DNA from: Verrucomicrobiia bacterium
GTDB taxonomy: Bacteria; Patescibacteriota; Saccharimonadia; Saccharimonadales; Saccharimonadaceae
DNA length: 64,000 bases
Reading direction: 5' to 3'
Assembly: GCA_035629335.1 (NCBI GenBank)
Contig: DASPIB010000001.1
Span: 186,001-250,000 of the forward strand
Positions 23,857-32,352 of this stretch are shown piece after piece. The position numbers and the translations under genes are program-made. The stretch's first letter is position 1. Every line of letters begins with the position of its first letter. Below the pieces are notes generated by a model. The model saw only the letters and a program-made list of their open reading frames with translations, made no database searches and had not been told where the DNA came from.

Positions 23857-26800
23857 ATGAGGGGTGAGAAATACAAGAACTTATTACTCGGTAGGTCAAT
23901 GCGCTTGGGCGGCTCCTTTTTGTTAAGCGCACTCCTATTGTGTTTGCTCGGACAGCCTGCTGCCGGTGCTAATCTGGCCAATAACCTTGAGGGGCAGTGG
24001 AACTTTAATGAAAATACGGGCTCGACCGCCAGCGATACGTCCGGAAAGGGCCATCACGGGACGATTGTTCGTACTGGTTCAGGAAGTCCAGCATGGGTGA
24101 GCCCGGGGCGTAGTGGAGGCGCCGCACTGCAATTTGACGGTAGCGGTGCACTTGGGGCGGCCGCAAGCACAGTGAATCTTGGCAATAACGCTGCGTTAGA
24201 TGCCATGCCAACCTATGTACTTTCAGTTTGGGCAAAGTTTAATGCGGGATATCATGGCCCCTGTGGGGGCAACAGCTATGCTAATCTCATTGGTAGAAAC
24301 AATGGTAGCCCTAATTGGTCGTACATGCTGTATGTTAACGGAGCCGGCAAAATACGGGTACATCACCGGCAATCTAATGGAGTAGGTAAACTATACGATT
24401 CCGCAAGCACCATCCCGATTAACCAGTGGGTGCATATCGTACAAGTGGCCGATGGCAATCGTTTGCGCCTGTATATCAATGGGGTAGAAGATGCTAGTTC
24501 AGCAACTGCTTCGGCAGCAAACACTTATGACGGGACCGCTTTTAGCTTGCCTACCGCCAATACCTACATTGGTCAAGATACGCGCGAATGTGCACCAAAT
24601 GCTACCATTGACGACGCTACTATTTTAACGCCACTAAGAGCACCGGGGGGTGTGTTTGGCGGACTTGAGTACTGGCTTCGATCAGACGACATGCTACTCA
24701 GTGCAGGTACAATTCAGGCTTGGGACGATGTGTTTCAGTGGCATACCGACTACGATATTGCCGGGCCAACAGTCCCCACCATCGGCGAAGGCTTTAACTT
24801 TCATAACACCGCTCGGTTTAATAGCGGTTACTTAGCCTTTACTAATAAGCAACTTTTAGCCGGGGCGCAAGCTGGCGAAATATTCTCTATGGTGCAAACT
24901 TTAAGAGGGCTGGGCCAATCTGGCGGATACCCTTATGAGTTTGGCGGTGGTGGTTCGGCGACTACTTGGCAGTACGATCATTCTTCAAACGAAATCTTAA
25001 CCGGCTTTGGTAATACTGTCCGTCGTGCCTGGGATCCGCGAACAGCGCCAGCCGGTGGCCCGACCAGAAGTGTCAATGATCCACTCATTTACAACGAGCT
25101 CAGCAAGCCGGGAGAATGGACGGCGAGGTTTAATGGCCTAACGAATTTTACCACCGCAACTAATACCGTAAATTTTGATACCAGTCCTTCTGGTCATACC
25201 TATATTGGTGCTGCACATAACTCGCGGTTTGTTGATGGTAACCTAAGTGAGGTCATCGCCTTTCGCCGTGATCTAAGCCCAGCCGACCGCGACCGGGTGC
25301 AATCGTACATGGCAGTTAAATATGGTATGACACTCGGCACGACAAGTTCGCCACTTAATTACAAGGCATCGAATGACACGGCTATCTGGACTGGTTCGGC
25401 AACCTACCAAAACAACATAACCGGTATCGGTCGCGACGACATTTCTATGCTCAATCAAAAACAATCAAAGTCGGAAAATCCTACTGGGTTAGTTACTATC
25501 GGGCATGGCAACACGATTGCCGTTGATAACGCCAGCAACTCCAATAACTTTACCGACGATAGAGACTTTCTGCTATTTGGCGATAATAATGGCAACCTCG
25601 CTTGGTCGGCAACAGGGGCGCCGGCCGGACAGCAAAAACTCGGGCGGGTATTTAGGGTGCAAAATACAGGGAGCGTTGGGTCGGTGAAGGTACAAGTACC
25701 CGGCAACAGCTCATCCCTGGTGACCAAATTGCCCAGTGAAGTAACGGCGGTTTATTTGTTGGTCGATACGGACGAAGATTTCTCGAGTGGCGCAACGGCT
25801 ACTCTAATGACCCTAAATGGCACCGATTGGGAAGCGAACAGCGTGCTTGCAAATGGCAGCTACTTCACTTTTTCAACTGATATCATGCCGCCACCTGATA
25901 TGACGGCGACGACCGATAGCGGTTCGAGCAACACCGACAACATTACTAACGATACAACGCCAACCTTTACAGGCATTTGTGCAGATGGTCAAACCGTCAC
26001 CTTACGAATTGATGGCGCGGTAATTGCCCCCACGGCCACCTGTACGAGCGGCAGTTACACTATTACGCCAAGTGTACCCATTGCTGAGGGTAATCACACT
26101 ATTACGGCTGGCGATCCTGTAAGCGCTTCGCTGGCTTTTACAATCGATACCACCGAACCACTTCCAAGCATGCCCGATATGCTGGCCGCCACCGATAGCG
26201 GCGCGAGTAATGGTGATGATCTGACGAATGACACCACGCCAACGTTTGCCGGTACCTGTACGGATGGACGTACGGTGACGCTTTATGTTGATGGTGCCGC
26301 TATAGCACCAACGGCTATCTGCACCAGTGGAGTGTATGTTATTACACCCAGTACTGCTCTCGCCGAAGGTATCCGGGCAATTACCACCACCCAAGGAGTT
26401 GACATAGCCGGGAACACCTCTGCGCAAACTGCACCTTTAAACGTTACTATAGATATTACACCACCGCCTGCTCCTGTTATAACTGGTCCGGCTGATGGCG
26501 CTGCTACCAACGACACAACACCGACCTTCTCGGGAACGGGCGAAGAGGGCGCAACCGTAACTGTTGAAGATGCTACCGGCGCGGTTATTTGCACCAGTGT
26601 GGTTACAAGCGGTGCCTGGTCGTGTGCCCCAACAACACCTCTCACAGGTGGTGCCCACAGCTTTAAGGCTAGCCAAACAGATGTGGCTGGAAATACCGGG
26701 CCCGAGAGTACGCCTAATGCTGTTACCATTGATACATCGCTGCCCGCTCCGCCAGTGATTAAAACTCCTGCAAACGGCACAATCACTCAGGATACTATGC

Positions 26801-27954
26801 CGTTTATTGTCGGGACTGGCATTCCAAACGCCACGCTGCATTTGGTAATTGATGGCGGTACGCCGATCGATATTTCGGTAGACAGCGCTGGTAACTGGTC
26901 GTACACCCCACTCAGCCCATTGTCTGAGGGGCCACATAACTTAGTAGCTACCCAAACTACTCCTGCGGGCACTACCTCAGGGGTAAGCGCCACCAATAAC
27001 TTTACAATTGATATCACATCGCCTGCTGCTCCGGTTATTACCAGCCCCAGTAATGGCGAAGAGCTGAATATTGAAACGCCAAATATTCTTGGTACTGGCG
27101 AGCCTTATGCCAAAGTAGAAGTCAAAGACGAGCACGGTAATGTACTGTGTAAAGCCACGGTCACCAGTAGTGGCACCTGGAGCTGCGTTTCGGCCCCGCT
27201 CGCCGAAGGAACGCATACGCTCAGCGCCACCCAAACAGATCAAGCCGGAAATACCTCCGATCCAAGTACTGAAACCACCGTGATTATAAAGGTTAATACT
27301 GATGGCGCTGCTTCTGCGCTAGAAGATGGTGCGCCAAATAATGGCGACGGCAACGGCGATGGAGTAAAAGATAGCGAACAAGGTAATGTGACCTCAATTC
27401 CAAACCCCGTAACCGGTGGTTACGTGACGCTAGAGGTCATTAGCGACAGCTGCCAACGGGTGAGGAATCTTCAGGTCATACCTCAATCTTCAGTGGCTTC
27501 GGATCAAGGTCGACCCTATCCGGTTGGACTCTTCGATTATACCTTTGACTGCTATGCTCCTGGCGCTCAGGCGCAAGTAGCGCTCTATCTGAACAAAGCT
27601 TACGACACAAGCCAATGGGAGTGGCGCAAGTTTAACTCGGTGGTGAAGTCATTTAGCACAATAGCTAATGTAAGTTACGGTACGGCCAATATTGGCGGAT
27701 CTACCATAACAACGGCAACCTTTACAGTTAAAGAAGGCGCAAGTCTCGATGAAGACGCAAAAACTAACGGTACCTTTGTTGACCCAAGTGGCCCTGCCAT
27801 TGCTCCAGCCAACAGCGAAAATCTACCCAATACCGGCCAAAATCTACGAATTATATTGATCGTGGCCGCACTCTTAGTAGTAGCAAGCGGGGTGATTCTC
27901 TGGGTCTTCATGAAGAAAAAGAAAGCTAAAAAGAAAACACCTACCGGAAAATAG
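23857..27954 (+). CDS. Large sortase-anchored surface protein with LamG-like and Ig-like repeats
   Basis: A secreted, wall- or membrane-anchored protein of 1365 residues. A signal peptide (GGSFLLSALLLCLLGQPAAG) is followed by a LamG/concanavalin-like domain (about 40-240), a second lectin-like region with the ITGIGRDDISMLNQKQSKS segment characteristic of DUF8202 (about 260-620), then five Ig-like repeats of about 90 residues, several marked by NDTTPTF and TLSATQTDQAGNTS-type ends (about 645-1140), and a beta-rich tail. The C-terminus has LPNTG (1323-1327), a hydrophobic helix and a Lys-rich tail. Such stalk-plus-lectin designs suit adhesion to a host cell or polymer. Start chosen at 23857, with AGGAGG four bases upstream. 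No sortase gene is in the window. Confidence 0.9.
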   Translation: MRGEKYKNLLLGRSMRLGGSFLLSALLLCLLGQPAAGANLANNLEGQWNFNENTGSTASDTSGKGHHGTIVRTGSGSPAWVSPGRSGGAALQFDGSGALGAAASTVNLGNNAALDAMPTYVLSVWAKFNAGYHGPCGGNSYANLIGRNNGSPNWSYMLYVNGAGKIRVHHRQSNGVGKLYDSASTIPINQWVHIVQVADGNRLRLYINGVEDASSATASAANTYDGTAFSLPTANTYIGQDTRECAPNATIDDATILTPLRAPGGVFGGLEYWLRSDDMLLSAGTIQAWDDVFQWHTDYDIAGPTVPTIGEGFNFHNTARFNSGYLAFTNKQLLAGAQAGEIFSMVQTLRGLGQSGGYPYEFGGGGSATTWQYDHSSNEILTGFGNTVRRAWDPRTAPAGGPTRSVNDPLIYNELSKPGEWTARFNGLTNFTTATNTVNFDTSPSGHTYIGAAHNSRFVDGNLSEVIAFRRDLSPADRDRVQSYMAVKYGMTLGTTSSPLNYKASNDTAIWTGSATYQNNITGIGRDDISMLNQKQSKSENPTGLVTIGHGNTIAVDNASNSNNFTDDRDFLLFGDNNGNLAWSATGAPAGQQKLGRVFRVQNTGSVGSVKVQVPGNSSSLVTKLPSEVTAVYLLVDTDEDFSSGATATLMTLNGTDWEANSVLANGSYFTFSTDIMPPPDMTATTDSGSSNTDNITNDTTPTFTGICADGQTVTLRIDGAVIAPTATCTSGSYTITPSVPIAEGNHTITAGDPVSASLAFTIDTTEPLPSMPDMLAATDSGASNGDDLTNDTTPTFAGTCTDGRTVTLYVDGAAIAPTAICTSGVYVITPSTALAEGIRAITTTQGVDIAGNTSAQTAPLNVTIDITPPPAPVITGPADGAATNDTTPTFSGTGEEGATVTVEDATGAVICTSVVTSGAWSCAPTTPLTGGAHSFKASQTDVAGNTGPESTPNAVTIDTSLPAPPVIKTPANGTITQDTMPFIVGTGIPNATLHLVIDGGTPIDISVDSAGNWSYTPLSPLSEGPHNLVATQTTPAGTTSGVSATNNFTIDITSPAAPVITSPSNGEELNIETPNILGTGEPYAKVEVKDEHGNVLCKATVTSSGTWSCVSAPLAEGTHTLSATQTDQAGNTSDPSTETTVIIKVNTDGAASALEDGAPNNGDGNGDGVKDSEQGNVTSIPNPVTGGYVTLEVISDSCQRVRNLQVIPQSSVASDQGRPYPVGLFDYTFDCYAPGAQAQVALYLNKAYDTSQWEWRKFNSVVKSFSTIANVSYGTANIGGSTITTATFTVKEGASLDEDAKTNGTFVDPSGPAIAPANSENLPNTGQNLRIILIVAALLVVASGVILWVFMKKKKAKKKTPTGK

Positions 27955-27962
27955 TAACTAGA

Positions 27963-28439
27963 ATGTCACAAAAATATGTCATCGCTCATTTCTTTGAGCC
28001 GCAACCAGAAGGCTATAATTTTGCTTCCGCTGCTTGGCCACCGCATGTTACTATCCTTTCAAATTTTGCGACTGATTGGCAAGTTGAAAAAATAATACGT
28101 ACCATAGAGACGTTAGCCAAACAAACAGCTCCATTCGAAATACAAACAGCAGGTGAAGCCTGGTTTGGCCCAAAGCAAAATGTCCACGTTCGACTTGTGG
28201 AGCCAAGCGAACCGATCATCGCACTTCATTTGCAGCTGCTGGCTATCGCTGAAGATAATTCATTTCGGCTTGATGCGCCACACTATTTAGGCGAAGGCTA
28301 TCGTCCGCATATTAGCTTGCATGGTACTACCAACTTTCCGGCTGGTTGGCGCCATCATGTCGCGAACCTTACTTTAGTTGACATGTTCCCTAAAGGCGAT
28401 ATCTCACGCCGGGAAATAATCAAAAGCTTCTCTTTCTAA
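27963..28439 (+). CDS. 2H phosphoesterase (2'-5' RNA ligase-like)
   Basis: Two HxT/S motifs define the fold: HVTILSNF near residue 28 and HISLHGT near residue 119, about 90 residues apart. The 158 residues match single-domain 2H proteins that act on cyclic phosphates or 2'-5' linkages of RNA or nucleotides. It begins 9 bases after the surface protein stop, so it may be read through, though functions look unrelated. Confidence 0.82.
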   Translation: MSQKYVIAHFFEPQPEGYNFASAAWPPHVTILSNFATDWQVEKIIRTIETLAKQTAPFEIQTAGEAWFGPKQNVHVRLVEPSEPIIALHLQLLAIAEDNSFRLDAPHYLGEGYRPHISLHGTTNFPAGWRHHVANLTLVDMFPKGDISRREIIKSFSF

Positions 28440-28456
28440 TCGCTTAGCTAATTGCT

Positions 28457-28811
28457 ATGGCTGTTTGCAAGGCGTACGATAAAAATGGTTCGCGTTTCCG
28501 AGTAAAGGGGTAGTCCCATAGCCGAGGAATACTGCGCGCTAAACCCTAGCAACAACCTGAGGGCAATGTATGATACGAACCCAGGTACTAGGCCATGTAG
28601 GGGTGACTGTGAACTGCATCGACGTGATTTCGAAATACGCGCGGGCGTTGGTGGCATATTGGCTGAAGTTAAGGACTACAAAATCCTGAGCATTCACAAG
28701 CTCGACAGGGGAGGCGGTTTCCCAAGCATTGCTGGCTCAGCGGCCAGTATCTGGATCCGCTCCCAAAACCGCGAAGGTAATGTTAGGCTCAAGAATATCT
28801 ACCTAATTTGA
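28457..28811 (+). pseudogene. Small gene with an apparent +1 frameshift
   Basis: An ATG at 28457 opens a frame (AVCKAYDKNGSRFRVK...) that stops at 28513. Skipping one base in the AAAGGGG run near 28503-28508 continues into a frame that stays open to the stop at 28811 and reads well (SPIAEEYCALNPSNNLRA, then LAEVKDYKILSIHKLDRGG). The joined product would be about 117 residues, no family recognised. The hairpin 28817-28842 ends the unit. It could be a sequencing error in the G run, a dead gene or programmed slippage. If not shifted, an ATG at 28566 would give an 81-residue protein. Confidence 0.45.
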
Positions 28812-28816
28812 TAAGT

Positions 28817-28842
28817 GGTGCAGGGATGAAAATCCCTGCACC
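28817..28842 (+). terminator. Perfect 11-bp hairpin with GAAA loop
   Basis: 28817-28827 pairs perfectly with 28832-28842 around GAAA, 5 bases after the stop of the preceding frame. It also stands 20 bases beyond the minus-strand gene ending at 28863, so it may serve both. Confidence 0.65.
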
Positions 28843-28862
28843 CTGACACTTTAAGAATTACG

Positions 28863-29138
28863 CTAACCCATTTTCTTGCGAATGCTCGCGGGGAGCTTCG
28901 CAAAAAAGCCCGAACTGAAAAGCTTATCAAAGTCAATCGTAGCCGACGTGTCTCGTTGTGATACTTCCTGTAGCGCCCTAAAGTCGCTCTCACTTAGCCC
29001 CACAATGGCATGCCCTGCAGTGATGCTTTTTGCTACAAGATTGACGATTGCATTTGCCACAGCAGCTGCCTCCTCGTTTGTAAGCGAGGGATACCGCTGT
29101 TTCATAGCCGCTGCAATACTATCCGCACCGTTGCTCAC
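28863..29138 (-). CDS. Small helical protein of unknown function (91 aa)
   Basis: GTG at 29138 with AAAGG seven bases upstream. Predicted mostly helical and Ala-rich (NEEAAAVANAIVNLVAKSIT), with a basic C-terminus. No signal peptide or membrane segment. Not recognised. It is a single-gene unit read toward the hairpin at 28817-28842. Confidence 0.6.
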   Translation of the reverse strand: MSNGADSIAAAMKQRYPSLTNEEAAAVANAIVNLVAKSITAGHAIVGLSESDFRALQEVSQRDTSATIDFDKLFSSGFFAKLPASIRKKMG

Positions 29139-29227
29139 GAGTGTGCCTTTCTCTTAGCAAAAGGTTGCCTCAATAAATATAGTAACGATGCATACATCTG
29201 TCAACCATACACTGCTATACTAGATAT

Positions 29228-29833
29228 ATGACAAAAAACACTCCTTCACCGCAAGACATTAATTTTTTATTCGAAATGGGCAGTATCCGATTCATCGATC
29301 GGATGTGGCGGCGGTTCTTGCGCTACGATTTTGCAAACCTGGCCGAGCACCATTTCAGGATGTTTTGGATCGCCATGATGATCGCTTCGCACGAAGAAGG
29401 TGTCGACACAGGTAAGATAGCCAAAATGGTACTGGTGCACGATATTGCCGAAAGCCGGGCCGGTGACGTCGATTATTTAGCCCGGCAATACGTCGAGCGC
29501 AACGAACAGCTTGCGATCAAAGATATGCTGGCGGGCACGGCGCTTGAAAAAGAATTCTACGCGCTATGGGAAGAATACGAAGCTCGCGAATCGCTTGAAG
29601 CCAAAATTGTCAAAGACGCCGATAATTTAGATGTCGACTTTGAACTTGCCGAGCAATCGGTGCGAGGTGGCGTGCTCCACGACGAATGGAAAGATAACCG
29701 AGCCTTTGTTGCCAAGGAAAAACTATACACTGCCACAGCCAAGCAGTTATTTGAGCAACTCACTACGGCAAACCCCCACGACTGGCACCTCACTGGCCGC
29801 AACCGACGCAATAGTGGTGATTGGCAAAAGTAG
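29228..29833 (+). CDS. HD-domain hydrolase, 5'-nucleotidase (YfbR)-like
   Basis: Metal-dependent phosphohydrolase of the HD superfamily, closest in layout to YfbR/HDDC2-type deoxynucleoside 5'-monophosphatases: AEHHFRMFWIAMMIA supplies the first His, VLVHDIAESRAGDVDYLARQ the HD pair and following acidic residues, and KDADNLDVDFELAEQ the last Asp. The 201 residues are full length. TATACT ends 6 bases before the ATG, so it is leaderless. A role in nucleotide salvage is inferred from the family. Confidence 0.85.
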   Translation: MTKNTPSPQDINFLFEMGSIRFIDRMWRRFLRYDFANLAEHHFRMFWIAMMIASHEEGVDTGKIAKMVLVHDIAESRAGDVDYLARQYVERNEQLAIKDMLAGTALEKEFYALWEEYEARESLEAKIVKDADNLDVDFELAEQSVRGGVLHDEWKDNRAFVAKEKLYTATAKQLFEQLTTANPHDWHLTGRNRRNSGDWQK

Positions 29834-29888
29834 CGGTCGAATACGGTAGATACAAGCGCATCATACCAGAGTAAATACAAGGAGGAAT

Positions 29889-30245
29889 ATGGCCGAATTA
29901 CAAAAAGAGTTCAAGCGCAAAGATACTTTTCTCAAAAACTGGGGCGCGGTGATTATTCTGACTATTTTCTTTCTCGCTAGTTGGGCTGGGCAATTTGTCA
30001 CACAGCTGGAAACAGCAAAACAAACCAGTCAACAGCATGGGCAAATATTCCAGATGGAAGAATTTTGGCCGGAATTCTGGAGCGCCACCTTCGAGAATTG
30101 GCAGTCGGAGTGGCTACAGCTAACTACTCAAGCACTGTTGATCTCTGGATTCTCGGCGTATATTTTTCGAAAGCAAGACGAAGAACACTTTAAGACCCAG
30201 CTGATGATCGAAGAACTAAGGGAAGAGATCAAAAAGAAAAAGTAA
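29889..30245 (+). CDS. Two-helix membrane protein, DUF6766-like
   Basis: A basic N-terminus, a first helix (AVIILTIFFLASWAGQFVTQ), a 45-residue loop with the family segment FWSATFENWQSEWLQL, a second helix and a charged C-terminal tail. This matches DUF6766, of unknown function. AGGAGG lies just before the ATG. It follows the HD gene by 55 bases. Confidence 0.75.
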   Translation: MAELQKEFKRKDTFLKNWGAVIILTIFFLASWAGQFVTQLETAKQTSQQHGQIFQMEEFWPEFWSATFENWQSEWLQLTTQALLISGFSAYIFRKQDEEHFKTQLMIEELREEIKKKK

Positions 30246-30559
30246 CAACAGATCTACGGTAGGCATAATCTGAGCGAGGCCGTTGCCCAGTGTATTACCT
30301 ATGTTTAGCCTAGCCAAATAATATACCACAAAAAAGAGACCGTTATCGGTCTCTTTTATAATTACTAAGCTAATCCGCCGCCGCCCATTTGTGAGCATCT
30401 CCGTTTAGGTTTGCTACACTTTGGATTATAAACCGTCTATGGTTGTTTTGTCTACATTTTTTCACAAAAAGTATCACGCTAAGCCCCAAAAAACGCTTAT
30501 TACACCTTAAGTATAGCAAAATAAAAACAATAACGTCCTTCCTAATTCAAACAAAAACG
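30246..30559. other. Non-coding stretch between convergent units
   Basis: Holds the terminator of the plus-strand DUF6766 gene at 30332-30357 and the terminator of the minus-strand gene at 30528-30565. In between I see only A/T-rich sequence, with no convincing reading frame or RNA. Confidence 0.6.
30332..30357 (+). terminator. Intrinsic terminator AAAAGAGACCG/CGGTCTCTTTT
   Basis: A perfect 11-bp stem with a TTAT loop; the T-run is built into the right arm. Closes the DUF6766 transcript. Confidence 0.8.
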
Positions 30560-30565
30560 TTATTG
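30528..30565 (-). terminator. Terminator overlapping the stop codon of the 30560 gene
   Basis: CAATAACGT/ACGTTATTG with a 20-base loop, then on the minus strand TTTTTATTTT. The left arm contains the stop codon. Confidence 0.6.
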
Positions 30566-31360
30566 CCAGTGTATACGGTAGCAGTAGCCTTTTTTAGGCT
30601 TCTCAATCACCCAGGTCGCCCATTGCCTCTCGGGGTTGTATACCGCTCCCGGGACGGTATAGGGCCTGCTGGGTTCCGATGGCTTTATATAACTGCTTGT
30701 CACCACTTGCGGGCGTGCATTTGCAGGAAACTTCACGTTTAATTCAAGCCGCTCCATTTTTGTCCGGGCAAAGTAGTAAAGATACGGTTTAGCAACGCCT
30801 TTTTTATCGTGGAATTCTTGGGAATACTTAACTTCAATCTCTTCATCTTTATGGACCGGCGGGTTGAGCGCGATGAACCAGTAGTGCCAGTCGCCTTCAG
30901 TCGAAACAGTCGTGGCGACGTAAGGTGCGGGTTTCATGCTGCCACGACTGGTTTTATTCTTAAATAAAGCTAAAAGCTGCTGCCCTTTACCGCTTACCTT
31001 GGGTATGCCTTCTTCGCCAGACCCGCTCCACTGGTAGCCAACAGGGTAGACCATTAAATGATTAGTATCTGCCCGAATTTTAGTTGTATAACGCAGTACC
31101 GAGCGGTGGTTAGAGTTAATTTCGTAGCTCATGCTATCAGATAGTATGCGAAATCCGTGTCGTTGATTTCTTTGAGCTAAAAAATCATAAAATAAATACC
31201 CGCCCCAGCCAGCCAGGAAAGGAGTAACGATAGCAAAAATCCATACAAATACTTCAGTATTAGCGGCGATGAACAGCACGAGAGTGTACAGCAGGACAGC
31301 AAAAGCGTAGTAGGTATTGATGGCCTCAATTAGTTTTCGGAGCTTTTTGAGATCAAACAT
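30560..31360 (-). CDS. Two-helix membrane protein with beta-rich cytosolic domain
   Basis: Residues 15-62 form two membrane helices (YAFAVLLYTLVLFIAANTEV and FVWIFAIVTPFLAGWGGYLF); the remaining 200 residues are predicted beta-rich, with many aromatic residues (WHYWFIALNPPV, the PYLYYF segment, and a terminal CYRIHW). This overall layout, two helices plus a beta domain, is shared with some bacterial immunity effectors of the 2TM-beta type, but I see no nucleotide cyclase or other immune gene beside it and do not claim that role. TATACT ends 10 bases before the ATG. Confidence 0.75.
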   Translation of the reverse strand: MFDLKKLRKLIEAINTYYAFAVLLYTLVLFIAANTEVFVWIFAIVTPFLAGWGGYLFYDFLAQRNQRHGFRILSDSMSYEINSNHRSVLRYTTKIRADTNHLMVYPVGYQWSGSGEEGIPKVSGKGQQLLALFKNKTSRGSMKPAPYVATTVSTEGDWHYWFIALNPPVHKDEEIEVKYSQEFHDKKGVAKPYLYYFARTKMERLELNVKFPANARPQVVTSSYIKPSEPSRPYTVPGAVYNPERQWATWVIEKPKKGYCYRIHWQ

Positions 31361-31445
31361 GTGTACTGTTAGTATACAGGAGTTGCTAAAGGTTTCGCTG
31401 ACTTAGGCGATAAACACAACAGAGGTGTACGAGGTGTGTAAAAAA

Positions 31446-31479
31446 CTGCTCTCCCCTTGTAAGTAGGTGGGGAGAGCAG
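31446..31479 (-). terminator. Intrinsic terminator of the EEP-family gene
   Basis: An 11-bp perfect stem (31446-31456 with 31469-31479), followed on the minus strand by TTTTTTAC. Confidence 0.85.
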
Positions 31480-31484
31480 GGCTG

Positions 31485-32270
31485 CTACTTTCGGGTCATT
31501 TCGACCTGCAGGGCATAGTGGTCAGAACCGATATCAAAAGATCTGGCACTAACTACCCGCAGCTGAGCAGGCTTAATCAGGATATGATCGATTTGATCAC
31601 TTGCTTTACCGACCACGGAAGATTTAATCGAAATAGCCTGCCTGAAGCCGGCGGTAAACACCTCAGGAAAGGCTTGTTCAAGCGGTACGCCCAGATTGTT
31701 AAAGTCGCCAGTAATAACCAGCGGGACGCCATCACGCACAGCGAAGTGCTTAACAAGTGCTTTGCGAACACCACTAAATTCGGGCTCGTCAACTCGACGC
31801 TTAAAATGATGAAATGGCGGGAACGAGAAATTAATCACGTCCATTGGTCCATCAGGAGTTTGCAGCCGAACTCGCTGGCCGCCCTTATTGAACATGATCC
31901 AGGTGGTGCCGTCGCGCTCGATAGTGAGGTTGGGCGTCTGGATTTCAAAGTTTTCGACCGACAATAGCGGGTATCGACTCAGGATGCCCATGCCGAGCCA
32001 AAACTGCTTATCCAAGTGCGATCGCATCTTTTTGTCGAGCGCCGTGGCCGCAGTATAGCGGTAGCCCAGGCTCCGTGCAAACTCACCAACCATTTTACTG
32101 CTGGTATGACTCTCGAGGTGCACCTCGCTCAAACAGAGGATATCAGCTTGGGTTCCGAGCGCAGTTGCATACCGCTGAACTGAATGCCTGCCGAGGCCTG
32201 TTTTCCCATATTCACCTCCGGTGAATTCGTAACCACCATTAACGTTCGCAAAAGTCACGGTCATAGCCAC
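31485..32270 (-). CDS. Endonuclease/exonuclease/phosphatase (EEP) family protein
   Basis: A DNase I-like fold metal-dependent phosphodiesterase. Visible motifs in order: LSEVH (metal-binding Glu), GILSRYPL, VITGDFNN (Asp-Asn pair), DQIDHILI and the C-terminal GSDHYALQVEM with catalytic His. At 261 residues it is a single domain with no signal peptide. The substrate may be nucleic acid, a lipid or a nucleotide. The first codon is GTG at 32270, with TATAAA ending 8 bases upstream; an ATG two codons later is equally possible. Confidence 0.85.
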   Translation of the reverse strand: MAMTVTFANVNGGYEFTGGEYGKTGLGRHSVQRYATALGTQADILCLSEVHLESHTSSKMVGEFARSLGYRYTAATALDKKMRSHLDKQFWLGMGILSRYPLLSVENFEIQTPNLTIERDGTTWIMFNKGGQRVRLQTPDGPMDVINFSFPPFHHFKRRVDEPEFSGVRKALVKHFAVRDGVPLVITGDFNNLGVPLEQAFPEVFTAGFRQAISIKSSVVGKASDQIDHILIKPAQLRVVSARSFDIGSDHYALQVEMTRK

Positions 32271-32312
32271 TATCTTGTTTTATAACATCTTATTATTTTA
32301 AGCAATAGTTAT

Positions 32313-32347
32313 CGCCCATTCCGGAAGTGTTAATTCTGGAATGGGCG
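32313..32347 (-). terminator. 14-bp hairpin after the HD gene
   Basis: 32313-32326 pairs with 32334-32347 (one wobble), 6 bases beyond the stop codon at 32353. No T-run. Confidence 0.65.
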
Positions 32348-32352
32348 AGTGG

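Noticed and set aside
30246-30559. A gene in the 314-base gap
   Set aside because: Only short frames without ribosome sites; both ends are explained by terminators.
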